The notes below the pieces were generated by a model. That model made no database searches, was not told where the DNA came from, and worked only from the letters and a program-made list of their open reading frames with translations. DNA of 52,901 nucleotides from Collinsella sp. (GTDB lineage: Bacteria > Actinomycetota > Coriobacteriia > Coriobacteriales > Coriobacteriaceae): NCBI GenBank assembly GCA_022713905.1, contig JAIHTM010000001.1, forward strand, positions 1 through 52,901. Reading direction: 5' to 3'. Below are positions 43,171 to 52,490 of this stretch, in pieces (the stretch's first letter is position 1; every line of letters begins with the position of its first letter). Both the position numbers and the translations under genes were made by a program.

Positions 43171-45155
43171 AGGACGAACGAGGAGACAAGGAGAATCCGC
43201 CGGGCGGAGACTTTTCCCGAACCGCCCGGCGAACCATGAACATGGACACGATCACGGGGACCACATCCACAGCGCATATTCTACGGGCCGAACCGGACTC
43301 GCGGGCCCTTCCCGGGGGCGCGTGGGAGCTCGCGTCGAGCCTGAGCGTGCGCGCGACCTGCCGCGTCTACCGCGGTGACGGACGGGGAGGATGGACGAAC
43401 CGCACCCGGGAGCGCGTCATGGGCGCGCGCCCGCCGCACGGCCCGTGGGCGATCTACCTGTCCGACGGCAGCGACTACTGGCTCGCATGCTTCGACCTGG
43501 ACGCGCATGACGGGGACGAGTCCTCCCGCCGGCGGGCCGAAGCCGACGCCGCGCGCTGCGCGGGCCTGCTGCGCGACGCGGGCCTGGAGCCGGTCATCTG
43601 CCGGTCCGGCCCGTCGGGCGGCATGCACGTGTGGGCGTCGAGCCTGGAGCGCGTCCCGGCTCCGCTGATGCGCTCGATCGCCATGCGCATGCGCCTGCTG
43701 CTGCCCAGCCTCGACCCGACGCCCCTGCTCAACCCGCGCACCGGGTGCGCCAGGCCACCGCTGTCCCCGCATCGCGACGGGGGCGCGAGCGTCCCCGTGG
43801 ATGGCGACCCCTGGACCCTCGACATTCCGGTGGCGCGCGCCGATGCGTGGGAGCGGCTCGACCGGACGCTGCGCGCCCTCACCGACAGGCTGACAGGGCC
43901 GGACACCGTGCCGGTGCGGGAGCAGGACCGCGCGGGCGCGGTCCTCGACGCGGACGGCATGCCGTGGATCCCCGGCGACAGGCGTCCCCTGCCCGCGCGT
44001 GCGCAACGCCTGCTCGACGCGCCGCTGCCGGCCGGCGCGGACGCATCCCCGGTCATGTTCGCGATTCTCGTGTCCGCCGCCCGCGCCCACTGGCGCCTTC
44101 ACGACATGGCGGGCCTGCTCTCCCGCCCGGGCATGACGCACGCCATGTCGGCCGGCGCGGGCCGGGGCGTGCGCATCCCGCGCCCCCTGACGGGGCCCGG
44201 AGGCGCGATGGACGTGCTCGGACGCGACTGGGAGCGCGCCGTGAAGGCCGCCTCCCGCTCCGGCCCCCGTCCCGGCAGCGACCCCGGATGGCGGGAACGC
44301 TCCCTGTCCACGCTCTCCGCGGTCACGGCCACGCTGAGGGCCATGAGGGCCGGGCGCGTCGGGTTCGACATGCCGGGCGGCGCGTCACGGCTGCGCGTGC
44401 TCACGGCCCTGTGCCTGCTGTGCGCGCGGGCGAACCGGACCGACGTCCAGGCCGACGTGCGACGGCTGGCGCTCATGTGCGGCGTGGGCCGCGAGACCGC
44501 GCGCACCGCGCTCGAACGCCTCCGCGCCGACAGGTGGGTCACGCTCGAGCGCAGGGGCGAGGGCCGGTCCGCCAACAGGTGGGCCCTCGCCCGAAAACCT
44601 GGAGGGATGGACGCCTTGACCGTTTCGTGCCAGGGCCGGTCACAAGTGGAACACGCCCCCTGGTCCATGCTCTCGGATATCGCCGGCAGGCTCTCCGGAT
44701 GGCTGTCCCTGTGCTCGCACGACCTGTTCCAGGGACCGGACCGCTCCCGTGCGGAGGGCAACGCACTCGCCGACACCTACTGCGACCCGCTCGGCACGGG
44801 ACCGGCCCCCGGCCTCGCGCGTCTCACGCGCCGACTCGACACGGAGGCCGCACGCCTGGGGAAGGCGGGCATCGGAGCGAACAGACGGGACTCCTACGAG
44901 CGCGAAAGGCTGGCTTGGGCGTGGTGGCAGGCCGAGCTCACGTGGATGCGCTCCCCCGCCGGGACCGCCAAGCGGCGTCCCCGCTGCGCCCCTCCCGCAG
45001 GCCCGTCCGGCCCGTTCCCTCCCATGCCCCGCCGACGCGATGGCAAGGTCAGCTGGCGTCAGGCTCGAATCGCAGCGCGTTCAAATGCAGAATCCGGTTT
45101 CCGGGGATATAATGACCGTTCTGCATCAGCCGACGGGAAAAGGAACCAGATATGA
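43167..45155 (+). CDS. Archaeo-eukaryotic-type primase with helix-turn-helix domain
   Basis: 662 aa. CFDLDAHDGD (about residues 108-117) matches the hhDhD catalytic motif and SGPSGGMHVWAS (about 148-159) the sxH motif of AEP-superfamily primases; a later CARPPLSPHRDGG resembles the conserved nucleotide-binding arginine segment. A winged helix-turn-helix lies around residues 425-470 (LMCGVGRETARTALERLRAD). It may prime or initiate replication of the excised element (inference); no helicase motif was seen. The start overlaps the preceding stop; the last 40 residues are less GC-biased. Confidence 0.7.
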   Translation: MKDERGDKENPPGGDFSRTARRTMNMDTITGTTSTAHILRAEPDSRALPGGAWELASSLSVRATCRVYRGDGRGGWTNRTRERVMGARPPHGPWAIYLSDGSDYWLACFDLDAHDGDESSRRRAEADAARCAGLLRDAGLEPVICRSGPSGGMHVWASSLERVPAPLMRSIAMRMRLLLPSLDPTPLLNPRTGCARPPLSPHRDGGASVPVDGDPWTLDIPVARADAWERLDRTLRALTDRLTGPDTVPVREQDRAGAVLDADGMPWIPGDRRPLPARAQRLLDAPLPAGADASPVMFAILVSAARAHWRLHDMAGLLSRPGMTHAMSAGAGRGVRIPRPLTGPGGAMDVLGRDWERAVKAASRSGPRPGSDPGWRERSLSTLSAVTATLRAMRAGRVGFDMPGGASRLRVLTALCLLCARANRTDVQADVRRLALMCGVGRETARTALERLRADRWVTLERRGEGRSANRWALARKPGGMDALTVSCQGRSQVEHAPWSMLSDIAGRLSGWLSLCSHDLFQGPDRSRAEGNALADTYCDPLGTGPAPGLARLTRRLDTEAARLGKAGIGANRRDSYERERLAWAWWQAELTWMRSPAGTAKRRPRCAPPAGPSGPFPPMPRRRDGKVSWRQARIAARSNAESGFRGYNDRSASADGKRNQI

Positions 45156-46300
45156 CCCGATGCACGACACACTCGAACAGCTGCAGACTCGCCCAGCCAG
45201 GAGGAGACTGCGTGTGCGGATGCGGCATGGCCAATCACGGCATGGGATACGTGCAATGCGCGGAAGCGCTGCGAACGGATTCTGGCATGCGTCGCGCCGA
45301 ACAGCGCACGCTGATCCAGGATTTCAACAAAAAGTCGGAGAAAGCAGAACGGACCTTGCGCAGGCTCCTCTTGGACTGGAACGTCAAAAAAGAACGTCGC
45401 GCAGCGCGAATGGCTCATGCAGGAGGCAGGCATCAGAGGCCGGGTGCACGGAATGCCTCGGGCACGACATCACCCATGCGTCAGGCGGCCATCCACATGC
45501 TGGTCATCGATACCGTGCCGTACCTCACCGAAGAGGACATGATGCGGAAGATGCTCTCCGACATCTGCGCCGCATACCAGGACACCATTGAGGATGCCCT
45601 CGCCTCTCTCCCGAGCAGGGCAAAGATGAGGCTCGCCGACCATTGGATGTGCTCGGTCGCCGCCGCCATCGTGAAGCTCATCGACGAAATCCAGGAAGGC
45701 GAGGCGGAACTCAAGAAAGAGACGTCCGAAGCCATGGGTCAGCTTGTCGCCAAAGTCGCCGAATACTATCTGGACGATCGGCGGACGCATCTCGGCCACG
45801 ACCCGGGAGAGCGCGACATCACGAGCAAAAAGGCCGAGAACAGGTCGCGCTTCGATCTCGACGCGAGGGTGTTGGCCAGCATCCAGCACCGCCGCGCACC
45901 GGCGAAAAACGCGGATTCGGAACGCGGGCAGACATCAAATCTGGCCGGGGACGAGGAATCGGAATATTGGCTTCGTATGGTGGAGGAGTACGAGATAAGG
46001 ATCGTGGTCTCGTTCATCAGGAAACTGGCCGCAACCCAAACGGCGAATATCCTCGACATTCTCGCATCACCCGTGGATGCGAGAATCAAGACGTTCAAAA
46101 AAGCCCTGCAGATATTCACATGCTACATATGCGTCAACGCAGAAAGGCACCAGATGGTCTGGGAATACTGCATGGCACCGCTGATTGCCGAGGGCCTCAG
46201 CGAGAACCTCGAAATGATCCTGACCGACAGCCTGCCAGTCTTCATCGCAAGCCCGGACTGGCAAGCGACCGAAATCACACGGCTCCGCCCATCCTCTTGA
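45152..46300 (+). CDS. 382-aa protein of unknown function, Cys-rich N-terminus
   Basis: 382 aa, soluble. The first 30 residues have Cys4, Cys11, Cys20, Cys22, Cys24 and a nearby His (GGDCVCGCGMANHG), which could bind Zn. The rest is mainly helical with mixed charge (for example MRKMLSDICAAYQDTIEDAL; LVAKVAEYYLDDRR; IRKLAATQTANILDIL). Base composition is closer to 55-58% GC than the flanking 70%, suggesting recent acquisition. Its ATG overlaps the primase stop, so it is co-translated with the transfer block; its 3' end overlaps the convergent membrane-protein gene by 26 bp. Family not recognised. Confidence 0.75.
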   Translation: MTRCTTHSNSCRLAQPGGDCVCGCGMANHGMGYVQCAEALRTDSGMRRAEQRTLIQDFNKKSEKAERTLRRLLLDWNVKKERRAARMAHAGGRHQRPGARNASGTTSPMRQAAIHMLVIDTVPYLTEEDMMRKMLSDICAAYQDTIEDALASLPSRAKMRLADHWMCSVAAAIVKLIDEIQEGEAELKKETSEAMGQLVAKVAEYYLDDRRTHLGHDPGERDITSKKAENRSRFDLDARVLASIQHRRAPAKNADSERGQTSNLAGDEESEYWLRMVEEYEIRIVVSFIRKLAATQTANILDILASPVDARIKTFKKALQIFTCYICVNAERHQMVWEYCMAPLIAEGLSENLEMILTDSLPVFIASPDWQATEITRLRPSS

Positions 46301-46979
46301 TAGGATTCCCGATGCCGTTCCTCCCCTCCTTTTTCAGTCCACTTTTCCATTCGAGATGATGCAGCACCGAGGTCAGGAATTTGATCGACTGTTCGACAGA
46401 AAGGCATCCGAACACCGCGTTAACCACTGTTTTGATCGACTCGTCATCTGGATACGCGAATCCGATATTGGCCAGGATGATGAACAAGAACCACAACAGG
46501 AGAGATACGGTAGAGTCGATTCGGTCATCCGCGTCCCGGGGATCCTCGTTTCGCATCCCTTGTCTCCGAACTACTCCGCCGCTGGAATCCTGAATATGCC
46601 GTGAAGGGTTTCCGGTCTCTCCCCGTTCTTTGAATATCGACCATGCAGGCAGTGGTATCTGGAGGAATCCGTACAGCATCGGATATAGAAGAACACTCCG
46701 CGAATAAAGCGATTGCAATACTCCGGCAAGGAAAAGAATGATACCGAAAATCAGCGCCGCCGTCCTTCCTCCTCGGAGCATGGACGTGACATCATGCCTG
46801 GCATGCCTTGAATGGTATGCGCAGTAGGCGCGCAGAGCGCAGCCCGCCATGAACAGCGAACCGCCGATAATGGCCACCCACACACGGCACTCCGCCTGCC
46901 AGCACTCGACGGGCGCACCCATCAAAGCGACGATGCAGGTCAACCCGGCGATGAGCGATATCAATGAAGACCTATACAT
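46275..46979 (-). CDS. Multipass membrane protein of unknown function
   Basis: 234 aa. Hydrophobic segments at about residues 5-23, 33-52, 73-92, 97-113 and 155-174, with a charged cytoplasmic-looking loop (about 118-152) and a C-terminal polar tail. AAGGAGG before ATG 46979 is a strong ribosome site. It is convergent with, and overlaps by 26 bp, the 382-aa gene; composition is low-GC like that gene. A role in entry exclusion or host interaction is conceivable because of location between transfer and relaxase operons, but nothing in the sequence proves it. Confidence 0.75.
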   Translation of the reverse strand: MYRSSLISLIAGLTCIVALMGAPVECWQAECRVWVAIIGGSLFMAGCALRAYCAYHSRHARHDVTSMLRGGRTAALIFGIILFLAGVLQSLYSRSVLLYPMLYGFLQIPLPAWSIFKERGETGNPSRHIQDSSGGVVRRQGMRNEDPRDADDRIDSTVSLLLWFLFIILANIGFAYPDDESIKTVVNAVFGCLSVEQSIKFLTSVLHHLEWKSGLKKEGRNGIGNPIKRMGGAV

Positions 46980-47043
46980 GATGACCTCCTTGCGGATGCA
47001 TTCAGGCCGATTCACCTCGATGCCAATCCAGCATAGCCGAGAA

Positions 47044-47172
47044 TCAGCTCCCCCGAGTCAGAGGCCTCAGTGTTCCGCGTATTTCCCGATATAGGCTTTT
47101 CCTCTCTCCTGCGGTGCCGGGCTGGAATCGCTTCAGTGAGGAATCCCGCGTCACTCCCGTTGTCAAGGTCAT
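47044..47172 (-). CDS. Possible 42-aa peptide at the end of the relaxase operon
   Basis: ATG 47172 overlaps the stop of the 108-aa gene as ATGA, the same coupling used across the element. The product is basic (MTLTTGVTRDSSLKRFQPG, then REIRGTLRPLTRGS). No homologue known to me; could be spurious. Confidence 0.35.
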   Translation of the reverse strand: MTLTTGVTRDSSLKRFQPGTAGERKSLYREIRGTLRPLTRGS

Positions 47173-47495
47173 TCCCATGGCAGCATCGGCGCCCCCGCCG
47201 CCACGGCCTGCATCTGCGTGACGACCGTCTCGATGGGCGTGTGGCGCGCGGCGAGCGTCCACATGAGCGTGAGCGCGCCTGCGGCCAGTATCGCGTCGAG
47301 GCATATGAGCGCGATCCGGCGCGCGAGGCCGGCCCGCCCGGCGAGGGCTCGCGATGTGGCTCCGGCGAGCAGCGCTATGATGAGGATGCCCGTCACGAGC
47401 GCCGTGTCCGTCCAGTCCTGGCACCATGCGCTCATGCGGGCGAGCCAGGCGCATATGATTCGTACGGCCGCGACGGCCCGGGGTCCTGTCGCCAT
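47169..47495 (-). CDS. Small membrane protein overlapping the relaxase gene
   Basis: 108 aa with probably two to three hydrophobic segments (about 33-50, TALVTGILIIALLAGATS; 60-82, IALICLDAILAAGALTLMW). ATG 47495 lies 64 nt inside the 3' end of the relaxase gene in another frame and follows GGAGGAG. Unknown family; the overlap suggests coupled synthesis with the relaxase. Confidence 0.6.
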   Translation of the reverse strand: MATGPRAVAAVRIICAWLARMSAWCQDWTDTALVTGILIIALLAGATSRALAGRAGLARRIALICLDAILAAGALTLMWTLAARHTPIETVVTQMQAVAAGAPMLPWE

Positions 47496-50400
47496 GTCTC
47501 CTCCATCCCCCGCATCGTGTGCGGTATCTTCGGCGTGATGTCCCGTCTTTCCACCGGCGCGCCCCCAAGCGGCGGCCGATGCCCTTCCATGGGGTTTGCC
47601 CGGGCGTTGAGCCGGGCGTCGAGGTTGGCCCAGTGCTGGGCGCGCCGTCCCGGGGCGGCTGGCTGTTGGCCGAGGGGCGTCTCGGGGTCGTCGACCGACC
47701 ACATCGCCCGGTAGGCCGCAACGTCGCGCAGCAGGTCGGGGTCGTCGGCTTCCCGGTTCGTGACCTGGCCGAGCCATGCGGGTCCGGCCTGACGGGTCTG
47801 CCGTTCGAGTTCGCGTGTGCGCAGTTCGATGAGGCGTTCGTTCTGTCTGGCCAGGTCAAGGGCCGCGGTATGCGCGTCTGAGCGTATGGGCGGGACCATG
47901 CCGCCGGCCCAATCGGCGTGGACGACGCCGTTGACCCGGTCGAGCAGTCCCGTGTTGAGCCTGGCGGCGAGCAGGGCCGCCAGGTCGGGTTCCCGCCCCT
48001 CGCGCCCCGTTCCGGCTTCTCCCGTCTTGCCGGCTCGTTCGGGGCGGATCGGGCGTCCGATGATGGCGAGGGCCCGCTTGGGGTCGGTCATCCATGCGCG
48101 TGACCAGGTGCCGCGCAGCCATTCGAAGCTTGGGCTGTCGGCGATGGCCCGCACGGATCCGGGGTCGTGCCGTTCGGCGAGTTTGGCCTTGAGGTGGGGG
48201 CCTGCGATCAGTCCCGCGGCGTGGTCGTGCTCGCGTATGAGGCGGTTGAGGTCCATGCGCTCCCGTGTCTCGCGTTCGCGGGTCTCGGTGGCGGTGAGCG
48301 TGTCCGAGTGGGAGAGCATTGCTGCGAGCATGCGGGCTTCGGCGATGCGCTCGGGGTCGGTCTGCGCCCCGGTGAGCCGGTGGTCGAGTTCGCGGCTGTC
48401 CTTGTCCGGGCACGCGTACAGGAGGTGGTTCTCCTCCCGTCCGCGGGTCGCGGCCACGTACTGCAGGTTGCATGGCACGTCGCTTCCGGAGGGGAACAGG
48501 GCGGCGCACCGGTCGACGGTCATGCCCTGGGAGCGGTGGACGGTGGCGGCGTAGCCGGCCTGGCAGTGGCCGGCCGCGAACGAGAGGGGGATGTCCCACC
48601 GGTCGCCGTCGGACAGTGCCTCGCATACGGCCTTGCCGTCGCGCACGGCGAGCACGCGGAAGAGCATGCCGTTCTCGATGCGCCGGCCGCCTGGCCCGGT
48701 GACCGACCGGTCGTTGCGCCGGCACAGGATCTGGTCGCCGGGCGTGGCCTGCAGGCCGTCCGACAGGGGGATCGTGTTGGGGCCCGTGGGATGCTCGTCG
48801 AGTCCCCGGGCGCGGCGTTCGAGGATGAACCGGCGGTTCATGTCCTTGACCTGATCGTTGGTGCCGGCTATCAGGAGGGTGGTCTTGCCCATGGACTGCC
48901 AGTCGAGGCACATGCGGTACGCGAGCTCCTCCATGTCGGGGTCCTCGCCCCAGTGAAGTCGGCCGTGCGCCTTGTATTCGCGGATGGTCTCCTCGCATTC
49001 GCGCACGCTCTCGTCCCGCGCGCGGTCCCCTCCTCGGCGCAGGCGCAGCGTGGCCCCGCCCTCCTGTTCCCAGCGTGTGCGCGACGCGGGCCCGTCGGGG
49101 TCCCTCGCCCACCGTCCGGCCTCCGAGGTGAACCGCCACAGCGTCGTGAGCCGGGACCCGCGCCCGGTCCTCTGCGCCCAGCCGAGCAGCCCACCGGCGC
49201 CGGAGACGCTGTCGAGCTGGTCGGGGTCCCCGGTCAGCAGGAGCCTTGCGCCGGCCTCGCGGGCCATGCGGGCGAGCCATGCGATGTCGCGGGTGTCGAC
49301 CATGCCGGCCTCGTCGACGACGACGAGTTGTCCGGCGCGCATGGAGTACTGGGCGTCGAGCGCGTCCATGTGGGCAAGCCTCTGGCGGATCAGGAGCCGT
49401 TGGCCGGCCGCGGGCGCGTCCGCGAGCCCGGCGCGCAGCATGTCCCGTTCCCGCCCACGCTCCCGCGCCGCCTCCGGGCTGTGCCATGTGCGCAGCATGG
49501 CGATGGTGGTGCATCCCCCTCCGATGCTGTCGGCGAGTTCGGCGACGGCCCTACGGCTGGTGGCCAGGCCCATGACCGAGTCAGGCCCGTTGGCCCGACG
49601 CCACAGGTCCGCCGTGGCCCGCATGGTGGTGGTCTTGCCGGTGCCGGCGGCGCCGATGAGCGCGTCGGCGAGCGTGGTGCCGGACAGCGTGGCTGCGGCC
49701 GCGCCCATCTGGTCGTCCGAGAGACGTCCGTCGTGGGCGGACTTCCACCCGTCTAGGGCGCGGGCCGCGTCCTCGTGCGTGTAGGGGGCCGCGGCGGTCT
49801 CGTCGAACGCGCCCATGGCCTCGCGTTCGGCGTCGAGCACGTCCTGCGTGGTGTACAGGTCCAGCGCGGGCGGGTCGAACACGGTGCGTCCGCCGCCGGC
49901 GTCGATTGCCGGGTCGCCGGCCGCGCCCTCGGGCAGGGAGTACCGGGTCGGGGTGAGCCTGATGCACCGGGCGGCGGCCTGTCCGGCGATCTCGTTGGCG
50001 GCTCGGATCCTGTCGCGTGGGTCCATGCGCACTCCCGCGGTGACGCGCTGCGCCTCGGCCCGTATGTTGGTCGTCCTCCACGTGGTGCGTTTCGACGTGA
50101 CGCGGTCCAGGGTCTCCTCGATGGCCCGGCCGTCCCCGGTGCCGTGTTCGGCCATGCGGCCGAGGACGAGTCCGGCGATGGACTCCCCCGCGTCCTCCGT
50201 GACGCGGACGGCCTCGCCGTGGTAGGAGTTGACGTCGCGGATCATGTCGGGGATGCTGATGTCGGGCGCGTCCCGGTCCTTCTTGTCGGCCCACATGCGT
50301 CGCTTGTCCGCCAGGGATGGCTGCCGCGCGGGTTTGGCGCGCCTGGTCTCCAGCCATACGTCGCGGTGGATCTCGTCGCGGCGCCTGTCGGTGACGGGTC

Positions 50401-51244
50401 GTCCGGCCCGTGCCTCTTCAAGGGCGATGCGGCGCTCGACTTCGCCACTGATCTCGGCGTCGCGGCTGGAGAACACGTCGATGAGTCGTCGCGGCACGCC
50501 CTGGATCTCCCATATGGGGTTTCCCCCGTCCTGCCGGGCCTCCCACGACCAGCCGAGTTCGCGGGTAATGAGGTCGCGCACGAGGTTGGCGTGGTATTCG
50601 CTGACCTCCAGGGTGGATTGGTAGACGAGCCGGCCGTCGAGCGCGGTCCACTGGCCGTCCGTGCCGCGGCGGACGCGGTTGCTGATGACGATGTGCTTGT
50701 GGGGGTGGGGGTCGCCGTCGCGGCTGTCCCAATGGTCGAACTGGAAGCCGGCGAGCCCGTCGCATGCGACGGATGCCACGCCCCCGCGCCCGGCGCGGGT
50801 CCGCGCGTATTCGTCCTCCAGGTAGGCGATGGTCATGCGGGCGGCCTGGTCGAGGCACCGATCGATGGCCTGGCGGGTGTCCGGGTCCGCGAACGCCCAC
50901 ATGATGCTCACGCTTTTGGGTACGGTGGCGGTCAGGTCCCATCCGGCGACCGGCGCGTTCCCTTGGTCCCCGGCCTCCATCCTCGGGTCGCCGAGCAGTC
51001 GCCCGCTTGCGGGGTCGCGGCGCTCGTTGATGAGGCCGCGCACCTGAGCGCTGGTCGCCTCCCCGCCCTCGCGTCCGCCCACGAGGCGGCATGCGGATCC
51101 GATCCAACGCCCGGGCGGGTTGCCGGGCGCGGTGTAGTAGCCGGCAGGGCTGGCGCCCTTGAGCGTGCCGTCGCCCATGGTGGCCTCGCGTATGTCGCGC
51201 AGCGCGTATTCGGCGTTGGAGAGCTTGGTGAGTCTGATCGTCAC
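47432..51244 (-). CDS. MobF/TraA-type relaxase-helicase
   Basis: 1270 aa. Nicks the transfer origin, stays bound to the 5' end and unwinds the strand. The TrwC-like N-terminal domain has candidate nucleophiles Tyr36-Tyr37 (ASPAGYYTAPG), VAGWDLTATVPKSVSIMWA and the metal-binding His triad in DPHPHKHIVISNR (about residues 176-188). The helicase part has Walker A LIGAAGTGKTTTMRA (about 527-541), VVDEAGMVDTRDIAWL, LLTGDPDQLDSVSGAGG and GYAATVHRSQGMTVDR. GTG 51244 overlaps the stop of the upstream gene (GTGA) and the conserved part starts soon after; the frame is open upstream to 51403 only as a shadow. Confidence 0.93.
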   Translation of the reverse strand: MTIRLTKLSNAEYALRDIREATMGDGTLKGASPAGYYTAPGNPPGRWIGSACRLVGGREGGEATSAQVRGLINERRDPASGRLLGDPRMEAGDQGNAPVAGWDLTATVPKSVSIMWAFADPDTRQAIDRCLDQAARMTIAYLEDEYARTRAGRGGVASVACDGLAGFQFDHWDSRDGDPHPHKHIVISNRVRRGTDGQWTALDGRLVYQSTLEVSEYHANLVRDLITRELGWSWEARQDGGNPIWEIQGVPRRLIDVFSSRDAEISGEVERRIALEEARAGRPVTDRRRDEIHRDVWLETRRAKPARQPSLADKRRMWADKKDRDAPDISIPDMIRDVNSYHGEAVRVTEDAGESIAGLVLGRMAEHGTGDGRAIEETLDRVTSKRTTWRTTNIRAEAQRVTAGVRMDPRDRIRAANEIAGQAAARCIRLTPTRYSLPEGAAGDPAIDAGGGRTVFDPPALDLYTTQDVLDAEREAMGAFDETAAAPYTHEDAARALDGWKSAHDGRLSDDQMGAAAATLSGTTLADALIGAAGTGKTTTMRATADLWRRANGPDSVMGLATSRRAVAELADSIGGGCTTIAMLRTWHSPEAARERGRERDMLRAGLADAPAAGQRLLIRQRLAHMDALDAQYSMRAGQLVVVDEAGMVDTRDIAWLARMAREAGARLLLTGDPDQLDSVSGAGGLLGWAQRTGRGSRLTTLWRFTSEAGRWARDPDGPASRTRWEQEGGATLRLRRGGDRARDESVRECEETIREYKAHGRLHWGEDPDMEELAYRMCLDWQSMGKTTLLIAGTNDQVKDMNRRFILERRARGLDEHPTGPNTIPLSDGLQATPGDQILCRRNDRSVTGPGGRRIENGMLFRVLAVRDGKAVCEALSDGDRWDIPLSFAAGHCQAGYAATVHRSQGMTVDRCAALFPSGSDVPCNLQYVAATRGREENHLLYACPDKDSRELDHRLTGAQTDPERIAEARMLAAMLSHSDTLTATETRERETRERMDLNRLIREHDHAAGLIAGPHLKAKLAERHDPGSVRAIADSPSFEWLRGTWSRAWMTDPKRALAIIGRPIRPERAGKTGEAGTGREGREPDLAALLAARLNTGLLDRVNGVVHADWAGGMVPPIRSDAHTAALDLARQNERLIELRTRELERQTRQAGPAWLGQVTNREADDPDLLRDVAAYRAMWSVDDPETPLGQQPAAPGRRAQHWANLDARLNARANPMEGHRPPLGGAPVERRDITPKIPHTMRGMEETWRQDPGPSRPYESYAPGSPA

Positions 51245-51804
51245 CTTCCGTTCCTCCCCTCGCGGTTGTGGGCAATGGTCCTTGCGGAAAGCCCCGGTTC
51301 GAGGCCGTCGAGCGCGTCGCACAGCCGGCCTACGAACCCTTCCGGCGTCGGACTGGTCGTCAGGTCGGGCCGGTGCCGTGCGATCATCGCGAGGCTCTGG
51401 CACATGAGCAGCCGCGCCTGTTCCCTGTCCCGGCGTCCGGACTCGCGGATGGCGCGGCTCATGGCCGCGACCATGGCGCCGCGGCTTTCGAGGTCCGCCG
51501 CCATCGCGTTAAGGCCCGCGGCCGCGGCGGCGAGGCTTGTACCGGCCAACTCCCGTCCCCTGCGCGCCTTTTCGCGCTCCCACGCCCATTTGCATCGGGG
51601 ACCGCAGTATTCCGGCGGCCTGCCTCTGCCCGCATAACGCAGTGGCCGCCCGCACCACTTGCATCGGGCACGGCCGGGGCCCCCGGCCGTCCTGTCCGCG
51701 CGCCGCCGGCATTCGGCGCAGCATCCGTCCGCGTGTATGTCAGCCGCGCGCCCGCACCATGCGCAGATGCCGGGCACCGGCTCGTCCGCCCGTGCCGTCA
51801 TCAT
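51241..51804 (-). CDS. Zinc-ribbon-like protein upstream of the relaxase
   Basis: 187 aa. Three Cys clusters in the first 75 residues (GICAWCGRAADIHADGCCAEC, CKWCGRPLRY, YCGPRCKWAWE) look like Zn ribbons, two of them of the kind seen in FPG/HNH-associated or DNA-binding proteins. The C-terminal half is helical (SRAIRESGRRDREQARLLMC). Overlaps the preceding gene (ATGA) and the relaxase (GTGA). Could be a relaxosome accessory DNA-binding protein (inference). Confidence 0.7.
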   Translation of the reverse strand: MMTARADEPVPGICAWCGRAADIHADGCCAECRRRADRTAGGPGRARCKWCGRPLRYAGRGRPPEYCGPRCKWAWEREKARRGRELAGTSLAAAAAGLNAMAADLESRGAMVAAMSRAIRESGRRDREQARLLMCQSLAMIARHRPDLTTSPTPEGFVGRLCDALDGLEPGLSARTIAHNREGRNGR

Positions 51805-52490
51805 GCCTCCCCTCCTGCGCCGAGGGTCCATGGCCCGGACCGTTCCGGATCCCGGTGGTCCTCTCGCCAGATCGTGTCGATGATCCGTTCCCAGCCGATG
51901 GTGCGGGCCCCCGCCGTGTCCGCGTGGTCGAGATCGGCCCGGTACCCCGTCTCTCCTCCCTCGACGGGTTCGGGCCACGCGCCTTCGAGGGTCCGGTCCA
52001 GGGTTCCCTCGTCGCCGGTTCCGGGGTCGTTCCTCCATGGCCGTGGCCATTTCCAGCGGATGATGTCGGCGATGCGGTCCATGGTCCGGCGTCCCGCCTG
52101 CCGGGTCAGTTCCACGGTCCTCGGGTCCGCGCCGGAGGCGACCGTACGCGGTTCGAGACGCATGACCAGGACGAGCGTGCGCACGAGCCAGTACGCCCGT
52201 ATCGACCTGTACCGGTCGGCGTCCGCGACGAGCTCGTTTCGGTTGGCGATGTCGTCCCTCCAGGAGGCGGCCGCCTGTCGTGCCGACCATCTGGCCCTGA
52301 GCATCGACTCGTCGAGTTCGGCCGAACGCTCACGCTCGCGTTCCAGACGTCGCCGGTGTTCCCACGACCCGCGGCATGCACGGTGGCATGGCGGCGCCGA
52401 TCCCGTTCGGGGGTCGCGTTCGCGCACTGGCCGGCCGCACGCCTGGCATGCCGGGGAGGAGCCGCCCCTGTTTCCGTCGTCGTTTCCCAT
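51801..52490 (-). CDS. Cys-containing protein at the head of the relaxase operon
   Basis: 229 aa from ATG 52490. A Cys cluster near the start (CQACGRPVRERD, then PPCHRAC) may bind Zn; a long helical region follows (RRRLERERERSAELDESMLR). The remainder is unfamiliar. The start is uncertain, since no good Shine-Dalgarno is visible; ATG 52577 is an in-frame alternative adding 29 residues. Its stop overlaps the next start. Confidence 0.6.
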   Translation of the reverse strand: MGNDDGNRGGSSPACQACGRPVRERDPRTGSAPPCHRACRGSWEHRRRLERERERSAELDESMLRARWSARQAAASWRDDIANRNELVADADRYRSIRAYWLVRTLVLVMRLEPRTVASGADPRTVELTRQAGRRTMDRIADIIRWKWPRPWRNDPGTGDEGTLDRTLEGAWPEPVEGGETGYRADLDHADTAGARTIGWERIIDTIWREDHRDPERSGPWTLGAGGEA

